From: Bacillota bacterium
Lineage (GTDB): Bacteria > Bacillota > Clostridia > Tissierellales > Peptoniphilaceae
NCBI GenBank assembly: GCA_023418835.1
Contig: JAEZYW010000059.1
Location: forward strand, 1-11,583
Direction: 5' to 3'
DNA length: 11,583 nt
Below, piece after piece: positions 7,701 to 11,583 of this stretch (position 1 is its first letter; every line of letters begins with the position of its first letter). Made by a program: the position numbers and the translations under genes. The notes beneath the pieces were generated by a model. It worked only from the letters and a program-made list of their open reading frames with translations, did no database searches and was not told the origin of the DNA.

Positions 7701-8218
7701 AATTGCCCCTTACCCTCGACGCTATGAACATTTTCATATCCGAAGTCAACTAACATTTGAGAAAGCTCTTCAATTTCTATATTATCTGACAAGTCCATAT
7801 AATAACTTTTTTTGTCAAATATCTCTTTGTCCATAATTTTGTTTAGACAAGCTTCCACTGTGGTCACAACAATTCCATCCTTGTGAATTAAGTTCCACAT
7901 AGCTTCCACCTGTTTATTTTGTGAATCCAAGGATCTAGCTATGCTATTATAGAAGAAATCTTCCTTTTTTGGAAAGAAGTAAACATTATCTAAATTTAAA
8001 TTTTTTAAATCCTCATAGATCTTTTTTCCTCTATTTTCATCATATGTGACTAATATTTTTTTCCCAGGAGCATGAAAATTAACGGAGTATAGGAAGTGGC
8101 CTAACCCTTCTTCAATTACACCGTTAATAGAAATTACAGATTTTTTCTTTTTTATATCCTCTAAAAGATCCTTATAGGATCCCATAGTAAGAAGTACATC
8201 AGTTAAAAAATTGCTCAA
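4742..8218 (-). CDS. mfd: Transcription-repair coupling factor Mfd
   Basis: Mfd is the ATP-driven translocase that removes RNA polymerase stalled at DNA lesions and recruits UvrA. The 1158-residue length is normal. In order: a UvrB-like damage-recruitment module in about the first 340 residues (including QFSVRGGIIDIFSP); a CarD-like RNA-polymerase-interacting domain at about 497-565 (IGSYVVHENHGVGIYQG); a superfamily 2 translocase with Walker A GYGKT near 655, the DEEQRFGV box near 751, TATPIPRTLQMSM near 776 and RGRVGRSNRIAYAYF near 921; and a C-terminal TRCF regulatory domain. The start is a TTG at 8218, supported by GGAGG four bases upstream; the first ATG, twelve codons in, has no such site. 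It is 57 bases after pth, the gap containing a long perfect hairpin. No terminator follows. Confidence 0.97.
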   Translation of the reverse strand: MSNFLTDVLLTMGSYKDLLEDIKKKKSVISINGVIEEGLGHFLYSVNFHAPGKKILVTYDENRGKKIYEDLKNLNLDNVYFFPKKEDFFYNSIARSLDSQNKQVEAMWNLIHKDGIVVTTVEACLNKIMDKEIFDKKSYYMDLSDNIEIEELSQMLVDFGYENVHSVEGKGQFSVRGGIIDIFSPIHEYPYRIELFGDEIDSIRIFDPISQRSIENSDFIEISPAAENILLDSDLDDIISKLEADLKETKIKDSDILNRLNEKFGEIKDKLKENLHIRNLDLLIPYLPESNLSSIVDYGDEDTLIFIDEPRRIEEKVSNLNKDFKTRFSDLLLAGEVLFSHEKSFFNYEDIIKKIQRHTKITFSNILRDNRYLKPESILNFRMKSTTSYNGRMDIFKEEIQRYQYRGFKIVILAEGKERVERLQEALDELGIASNVAENLDAEIKSGQVFLYESSIRNGFEYSDIKFSVISHREIYGNIKKEKSKRKKKSKGITDFSDIEIGSYVVHENHGVGIYQGTEQLEIQGNIRDFILIQYKGADRLYIPTDQLGLLHKYVGAGEKVPKVHKLDSVEWNKVKYKAKRSIDDMADELIELYAAREAKMGYKFSPDSLWQRQFEDAFPYQETEGQLNSTLEIKEDMEEQTPMDRLLCADVGYGKTEVALRAAFKAVMDGKQVAFLVPTTILAQQHYNTMMERFRNFPVNVALLSRFRTNSEIKADLNNLRKGQVDIVIGTHRLLSKDVIFKDLGLLIIDEEQRFGVRHKETLKMLKENVDTLTLTATPIPRTLQMSMVGIRNMSVIEEPPEERFPVQTYVAEFNTGMIREAILREIEREGQVYFLYNKVSDIESMAGKLKEIVPEARITIAHGQMRERALEDTFMSFLNKESDVLLCTTIIETGLDIPNVNTIIIYDADKFGLSQLYQLRGRVGRSNRIAYAYFTYNKDKQLSEISEKRLMAIKEFTEFGSGYKIALRDLEIRGAGNVLGSQQHGHINSIGYDMYLSYLENAMRKLKGEEVKNVNETTIDINIEAYIPNNYIDDENQRLEFYKKISLIENDDDYSELLEEAIDRYGDIPESVNNLLDVSQIKFMANERGIESISGNEKLIKFKFFDDNEIEIKNLNEVINNYGNQIQFNFSGLKEFSFYPRKYPLLEIKELLENIS

Positions 8219-8241
8219 AATTCCTCCAATTTAACTAGCTA

Positions 8242-8269
8242 AAGGAGAACAAATTAATTTGTTCTCCTT
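8242..8269 (-). other. 28-base perfect palindrome between pth and mfd
   Basis: The arms AAGGAGAACAAATT and AATTTGTTCTCCTT form an uninterrupted palindrome centred at 8255/8256. It starts six bases after the pth stop and lies 15 bases before the mfd GGAGG site. On the minus strand only TTT follows the GC-richer base of the stem, then AGCTAG, so it is a weak intrinsic terminator at best. One arm contains an SD-like AAGGAG and the other its complement CTCCTT, which could also pair with the mfd ribosome binding site. Partial termination, mRNA stabilisation or control of mfd translation are all possible. Confidence 0.6.
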
Positions 8270-8275
8270 ATTATC

Positions 8276-8848
8276 TCAATCTTTTTTTCTTATATTGTAT
8301 GCGTTCATGGCTATATCAATACCCTTTGAAACAAATGTTAAAGCAGCTTCTCCAGCATTCTTTATTGCAATTTCAATTTCGTCCATTTCATCTTTGGAAA
8401 ATGCAGATAAAACGAAGTTTGCTAAATCTTGAGACTGATGTTTTTTGCCAACTCCAACTCGTATTCTAGGAAATTGATCTGATTTTATTTGGGTAATTAT
8501 GGATTTCATTCCGTTATGACTTCCACCGCTACCTTTCATTCGAACTCTTACACCAGCAAACTCTATGTCAACATCGTCATATATTACAATAATATCTTCT
8601 GGATTTAACTTATAAAAGTTCATTAAATCCCTTACGGCTTCACCACTGTTATTCATATAGGTTTGAGGTTTTACTAGTAGTATCTTCTCACCTTTGTAGT
8701 TAATATCAGCATAAACTGATTTAAATTTAATTTTAGTTAAGTTGACATTTAAACTCTTAGCAATCTCATCAACAGCCATAAAACCTAAATTATGTCTAGT
8801 TCTTTGATAATCCTTACCTGGATTTCCCAATCCAATAATTGCTTTCAT
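8276..8848 (-). CDS. pth: Peptidyl-tRNA hydrolase
   Basis: Pth cleaves the ester bond of peptidyl-tRNAs that drop off the ribosome and so recycles tRNA; it is cytoplasmic and usually essential. The 190 residues are the normal bacterial length. Conserved features are GLGNPGKDYQRTRHNLGF with Asn9 and catalytic His19, the KPQTYMNNSGEA block with Asn67, YDDVDI with Asp92, and KGSGGSHNGMKSI, all matching the Pth active site. The ATG at 8848 is three bases after the prs stop codon and has only a weak GGATAA in front of it, so translation is probably coupled to prs. The gene order prs-pth-mfd is conserved in Firmicutes (spoVC in B. subtilis), here without the ctc (L25) and fin genes found nearby in Bacillus. 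Confidence 0.97.
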   Translation of the reverse strand: MKAIIGLGNPGKDYQRTRHNLGFMAVDEIAKSLNVNLTKIKFKSVYADINYKGEKILLVKPQTYMNNSGEAVRDLMNFYKLNPEDIIVIYDDVDIEFAGVRVRMKGSGGSHNGMKSIITQIKSDQFPRIRVGVGKKHQSQDLANFVLSAFSKDEMDEIEIAIKNAGEAALTFVSKGIDIAMNAYNIRKKD

Positions 8849-8851
8849 CTA

Positions 8852-9808
8852 TTATCCAAATATTACACTTATAGACTCGTTTTTGTGAATTCTCTCAATT
8901 GCTTGAGCTATAAGGTCTCCTACTCCAACTACTTTTATTTTATTTCTCAAGTTTTCTTCAGGCTGATGAATAGTATCTGTGATAATAAATTCTTCTAAAA
9001 CAGAATCCTCTATTCTTTGAACTGCGTTATCACTTAAAACTCCGTGGGTAGCGGCTCCGTAAACTTTTTTAGCCCCTCTTTTAGCCAAAACTTCTGCGGC
9101 TTTGCAAATTGTTCCCCCAGTGTCTATTATGTCATCTACCATTATTACATTTTTTCCTTCTATATCGCCAATGACATTCATAACTTCATTTTCATTTGGT
9201 CTAGGTCTAACTTTTTCAATTATGGCAATTGGCAATTTTAAATAGTTCGCAAATTTTCTAGTACGAGTAACTCCGCCTAAGTCAGGAGAAACTACTACAA
9301 AATCAGGATCGCTTTTTACATATTCTTCAAAGTATTTCGCCAGTTTTTCCAATGCAGATAAGTGGTCAACTGGAATATCAAAATAACCTTGAATTTGGCC
9401 TGCATGCAAATCCATAGTAATTACCCTGTCAGCACCGGCTACTGTCATTAAGTCCGCTACCAATTTAGCTGTTATAGGTTCTCTAGCCTTTGTCTTTCTG
9501 TCTTGTCTAGCGTATCCATAATAAGGTACTACTGCGTTTATTCTTCCTGCAGATGCCCTCTTTAAAGCATCGATTAGGATTAGTAATTCCATTAAATTAT
9601 CGTTTACAGGAGTACTCGTGGGTTGAACTACGAATACATCTGCTCCCCTTGTGGAATTTGCAATGTTTAAGTTTATTTCCCCATCTTTAAAGTGTTTTAC
9701 TTCTGTGTCACTTAAAGTTACTCCTAAATATTTACATATATCCTCAGCCAAAGGAATATTTGAATTACCTGAAATAATACTAAGCTCTCCGTACCCCGTG
9801 TTCTTCAT
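8852..9808 (-). CDS. prs: Ribose-phosphate pyrophosphokinase (PRPP synthetase)
   Basis: Prs transfers pyrophosphate from ATP to ribose 5-phosphate, making PRPP for purine, pyrimidine, NAD, histidine and tryptophan synthesis. The 318 residues match class I enzymes. Visible motifs are FKDGEINLNI, the ATP-site YYGYARQDRK, the metal-binding DLHAGQIQGYFDIPVDHL, the flexible catalytic loop KVRPRPNENE starting at about Lys199, and the PRPP-binding VMVDDIIDTGGT near residues 223-233. The start is ATG 9808: its A is the last base of the glmU TGA (TGATG), and the strong AGGAGG site lies inside the last glmU codons, so the pair is translationally coupled. A TTG one codon earlier is too close to that site. 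Adjacent glmU-prs is the standard Firmicutes arrangement. Confidence 0.98.
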   Translation of the reverse strand: MKNTGYGELSIISGNSNIPLAEDICKYLGVTLSDTEVKHFKDGEINLNIANSTRGADVFVVQPTSTPVNDNLMELLILIDALKRASAGRINAVVPYYGYARQDRKTKAREPITAKLVADLMTVAGADRVITMDLHAGQIQGYFDIPVDHLSALEKLAKYFEEYVKSDPDFVVVSPDLGGVTRTRKFANYLKLPIAIIEKVRPRPNENEVMNVIGDIEGKNVIMVDDIIDTGGTICKAAEVLAKRGAKKVYGAATHGVLSDNAVQRIEDSVLEEFIITDTIHQPEENLRNKIKVVGVGDLIAQAIERIHKNESISVIFG

Positions 9809-11208
9809 CAACGTCCTCCTGTTTGATTTAACTTATTTTTTCTTCTTACCCAGCCTGCTATCGTTTTTTGTTCACATCTTTCGATAGCCAAATCCTCTTC
9901 TTCTACATCTTTAGTAATAGTAGATCCTGCCGCCACAAAAGCTCTTTTTCCAATATTTACAGGTGCTACTAAATTTGCATTAGAACCAATAAATGCAAAA
10001 TCTTCGACTGTAGTTTTGTGTTTATTTACTCCGTCATAATTGACAGTAATTACACCACATCCAATATTTACATTGTCTCCAATTTCTGAATCCCCAACAT
10101 AAGCCAAGTGGCCAGCTTTGGAATTTTCACCAAAAGTTGTATTCTTTAATTCTACAAAGTTTCCAATGTGAGCATTGTCTTTAACTATGGAATTTGGTCT
10201 TAAATGAGCATAAGGTCCAATTGTAACATCATTTCCAATTTCCGAATTTTCAATGTATGAACTCTTTATACAATTATTATTACCAATTTTTGAATCTATA
10301 ATAAATGTATCCCCGGTTATTATACAATTTTCTCCAATTTCTGTCTTTCCAGTTATTCGAGCAGAAGGATAAATTGTAGTATCTTTACCAATTTTTACAC
10401 CAATTTCAATAATGGTGTTCTCAGGATCTACTACAGTAACTCCTTCTTCTAAATGAATCTTATTTATTCTGCTTCGAAGAATTTTCTCACACTGAACCAG
10501 TTGAACTCTAGAATTTATTCCTAAAATTTCCTCCTCGTCTTCAATTAAAAATCCTCCAACTTCTTTTCCTTCAGAATTTAATATCCTAACAACATCTGTT
10601 AGATAAAGTTCACCTTGAGAGTTGTCAATATCTAATTTGTTTAGATTCTCCAAAAGAGCTTTTCCCAAAAAAGTATATACGCCAGAATTAATTTCTGTAA
10701 TTCTTTTTTCTTCTAAATTAGCATCCTTTTCTTCCACAATTTTTTCTACAAAACCTTGTGAGTCTCTAACAATTCTTCCATAACCAAAATTGTCTTTTAC
10801 ATCTGCAGTCATAACGCTGCCTAAGAAATTTTTCTCTTTATTAAATTCCATAAAGGATTTTAAAGTTTCTCCCCTGAGCAAAGGAGTATCTCCACAGACA
10901 ATTAATATTTCGTCATCGTCTTCAATTTCATCTTCCGCTGCCATAACTGCAAAACCAGTTCCATAAGGTGCATCCTCTCCAATGGGCTGCTCCCTATAGA
11001 TAACGTTCTCTCCATAACCTTCTAGTTCTTTTATGACCTCTTCTTTTCCATGTCCTACAATTACAATAATCTTTTCTATATCAGATTTTTTTAATTCTCT
11101 TATTACGTTTCCCAGCATAGAAATACCCAATACACTATGCAAAACTTTAGGAGTATTGGATTTCATTCTAGTACCTTCTCCGGCTGCTAGTACTATTGCT
11201 TTTTTCAT
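9808..11208 (-). CDS. glmU: Bifunctional GlmU: glucosamine-1-phosphate acetyltransferase / UDP-GlcNAc pyrophosphorylase
   Basis: GlmU acetylates glucosamine-1-phosphate with acetyl-CoA and then couples it to UTP, giving UDP-GlcNAc for peptidoglycan and other envelope polymers. The 466 residues have the usual two halves. The N-terminal Rossmann-like pyrophosphorylase (about 1-230) has the nucleotide motif LAAGEGTRMKS at 7-17, YGTGFAV, and the metal ligand in GDTPLL (Asp107). The C-terminal left-handed beta-helix (about 250-450) shows hexapeptide repeats and the acetyltransferase block KAGHLAYVGDSEIG with the catalytic histidine near 367. ATG 11208 follows AGAGGGG. It leads the operon behind promoters at 11239-11267 and 11295-11323, and its last codons carry the prs ribosome binding site. 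A group II intron ends about 260 bases upstream. Confidence 0.98.
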   Translation of the reverse strand: MKKAIVLAAGEGTRMKSNTPKVLHSVLGISMLGNVIRELKKSDIEKIIVIVGHGKEEVIKELEGYGENVIYREQPIGEDAPYGTGFAVMAAEDEIEDDDEILIVCGDTPLLRGETLKSFMEFNKEKNFLGSVMTADVKDNFGYGRIVRDSQGFVEKIVEEKDANLEEKRITEINSGVYTFLGKALLENLNKLDIDNSQGELYLTDVVRILNSEGKEVGGFLIEDEEEILGINSRVQLVQCEKILRSRINKIHLEEGVTVVDPENTIIEIGVKIGKDTTIYPSARITGKTEIGENCIITGDTFIIDSKIGNNNCIKSSYIENSEIGNDVTIGPYAHLRPNSIVKDNAHIGNFVELKNTTFGENSKAGHLAYVGDSEIGDNVNIGCGVITVNYDGVNKHKTTVEDFAFIGSNANLVAPVNIGKRAFVAAGSTITKDVEEEDLAIERCEQKTIAGWVRRKNKLNQTGGR

Positions 11209-11238
11209 AAAACCCCTCTTATTTTAATCTCATGAATA

Positions 11239-11267
11239 ATTATAGTTTTAAACTGTGCTTTCATCAA
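11239..11267 (-). promoter_or_regulatory. Proximal glmU operon promoter
   Basis: The minus strand has TTGATG (-35, 11262-11267), exactly 17 bases of spacer, and a perfect TATAAT (-10, 11239-11244). The predicted transcript starts near 11232, about 25 bases before the glmU ATG, enough for the AGAGGGG site. This is the best promoter candidate for glmU-prs-pth. Confidence 0.75.
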
Positions 11268-11294
11268 CTACAATCCATAAGTTCTTTCTTATTA

Positions 11295-11323
11295 ATTATA
11301 ACATTCATGACCATATCAGTCTA
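11295..11323 (-). promoter_or_regulatory. Second, distal promoter candidate for glmU
   Basis: TAGACT (11318-11323, four of six -35 bases), a 17-base spacer and a perfect TATAAT (11295-11300) lie 56 bases upstream of the proximal promoter and face the same way. Its -35 is weaker. AT-rich DNA produces TATAAT by chance, so this is less certain than the proximal one. Confidence 0.45.
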
Positions 11324-11396
11324 ATAATTAATACACACTAAAACAAAAAGGCATATGAACTTTATTCTTTAGATAGATATCAATTTATTTGTCATT

Positions 11397-11433
11397 AAAA
11401 AGAGAGGTTTTAATTAATTTCTAACCTCCCTTT
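11397..11433 (-). terminator. Intrinsic terminator upstream of glmU
   Basis: On the minus strand AAAGGGAGGTT (11433-11423) pairs with AACCTCTCTTT (11409-11399) through 11 bp including one G-U, around a 13-base loop, and the 3' side runs into TTTTT. This should stop transcription arriving from the right, including from the intron, before the glmU promoters. It was probably the terminator of whatever gene lies on the far side of the intron. Confidence 0.8.
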
Positions 11434-11468
11434 ACCTTTAAAAGCTTATTCAATTAGAACTATTAGCA

Positions 11469-11538
11469 ATCGAGTAGGGGAAATTAAAATTTCCCCTCTC
11501 ACACCACACGTACGTACCGTTCGGTATACGGCGGTTCA
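11469..11538 (-). ncRNA. Group II intron domains V and VI
   Basis: Domain V spans about 11503-11535: in RNA sense the basal stem starts ACCGC, a four-pair segment CGUA/UACG follows, then a two-base CG bulge on the 3' side, a UACC/GGUA stem and a GAAC tetraloop. The two-base bulge in this position is diagnostic for domain V. An extra unpaired U interrupts the 3' side of the basal stem. Domain VI spans 11472-11500: AGGGGAAAUU pairs with AAUUUCCCCU, GAG pairs with CUC below it, and a single A at 11475 bulges between them, the expected branch point. Confidence 0.82.
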
Positions 11539-11583
11539 ATTAAATCTAACATTACGCCTGTGTTCATAGTAATCTAATGGACT
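11536..11583 (-). CDS. ltrA: Group II intron reverse transcriptase/maturase, last 15 residues
   Basis: An open minus-strand frame enters from the right edge and ends SPLDYYEHRRNVRFN at a TGA (11536-11538), immediately before the first base of domain V. A frame ending there is where intron-encoded proteins in domain IV stop. These proteins act as maturase for splicing and as reverse transcriptase for mobility. Fifteen residues are too few to identify the family alone; the call rests on position next to the intron RNA domains. The basic, aromatic tail is consistent with it. Confidence 0.7.
   Translation of the reverse strand, partial: SPLDYYEHRRNVRFN

Larger units (their letters stand above)
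11209..11468. other. Intergenic region between the group II intron end and glmU
   Basis: This AT-rich region holds, from right to left, the intron 3' junction (near 11468), a short stretch with stops in every minus-strand frame (11434-11467), a terminator hairpin (11397-11433), 73 bases in which I see nothing recognisable (11324-11396), two promoters and the glmU ribosome binding site. No riboswitch, tRNA or small coding frame with a ribosome binding site is visible. B. subtilis has spoVG in the equivalent position. Confidence 0.6.
11469..11583 (-). mobile_element. Group II intron, 3' end only (continues beyond the right edge)
   Basis: The minus strand reads, in order, the end of a maturase-like frame, a domain V hairpin, a domain VI hairpin with a bulged adenosine, and a 3' terminus CTCGAT/T. 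Group II introns are self-splicing RNAs and retroelements that end in exactly this order, with domain V as catalytic core and the domain VI adenosine as the lariat branch point. The 3' splice junction is placed at 11468/11469 by analogy with the usual 7-8-base spacing from the branch point and is uncertain by one base. The rest of the intron is outside the window, so completeness and activity cannot be judged. Confidence 0.85.

Noticed and set aside
5508..7727. Plus-strand frames of 69 and 112 codons within mfd
   Set aside because: They lie wholly inside conserved Mfd coding sequence on the other strand and resemble no family.
11434..11467. Remnant of a protein-coding 3' exon interrupted by the intron
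   Set aside because: All three minus-strand frames meet stop codons within this short stretch, so no reading frame can be supported.
1..11583. CRISPR array, toxin-antitoxin pair, phage genes, tRNA or rRNA
   Set aside because: No regularly spaced repeats, no cloverleaf or rRNA blocks and no such proteins were seen; nearly all the sequence is accounted for by housekeeping genes.

Overview
The window reads as chromosomal housekeeping sequence from a low-GC Gram-positive anaerobe. Every supported gene lies on the minus strand, so transcription runs from high to low coordinates. The order glmU-prs-pth-mfd, then mazG, HU, an S4-domain gene, divIC, an S1-domain gene and tilS is the conserved Firmicutes cluster known from Bacillus subtilis (glmU to tilS). 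The sporulation genes that sit inside that cluster in B. subtilis (spoVG upstream; spoVT, yabP, yabQ, spoIIE within) are all absent. AT-rich codon use, an HU gene between mazG and the S4 gene, and the missing spo/yab genes suggest a non-sporulating clostridial relative such as the Peptoniphilus/Anaerococcus group. That assignment is an inference, not something read directly.

Layout in transcription order: (a) 11583-11469, the 3' end of a group II intron: the last residues of its reverse transcriptase/maturase, a domain V hairpin, and a domain VI hairpin with a bulged branch-point adenosine. (b) 11468-11209, an intergenic stretch with an intrinsic terminator and two good promoters facing glmU. 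(c) 11208-4742, glmU, prs, pth and mfd. glmU and prs overlap by one base, prs and pth are 3 bases apart, and a long perfect hairpin separates pth from mfd. (d) 4671-3643, a PrsA/SurA-type foldase lipoprotein with its own extended -10 promoter and a terminator. (e) 3426-622, mazG(yabN), HU, rqcP(yabO), divIC and the S1 gene(yabR), behind a clear promoter and ending in a perfect palindrome plus T5. (f) 578-1, the N-terminal two-fifths or so of tilS, running off the left edge.

Functionally the set links cell-wall precursor supply (GlmU), nucleotide supply and sanitation (Prs, MazG), translation quality control (Pth, RqcP, the S1 protein, TilS), transcription-coupled repair (Mfd), nucleoid structure (HU), secretion folding (PrsA) and division (DivIC).

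The protein-coding content is ordinary. The parts worth a second look are the intron end in front of glmU with its slightly unusual domain V, and several perfect intergenic hairpins, two of which lack a terminator U-tract. I found no CRISPR array, tRNA, rRNA, riboswitch or insertion sequence, and no convincing undescribed multi-gene system.
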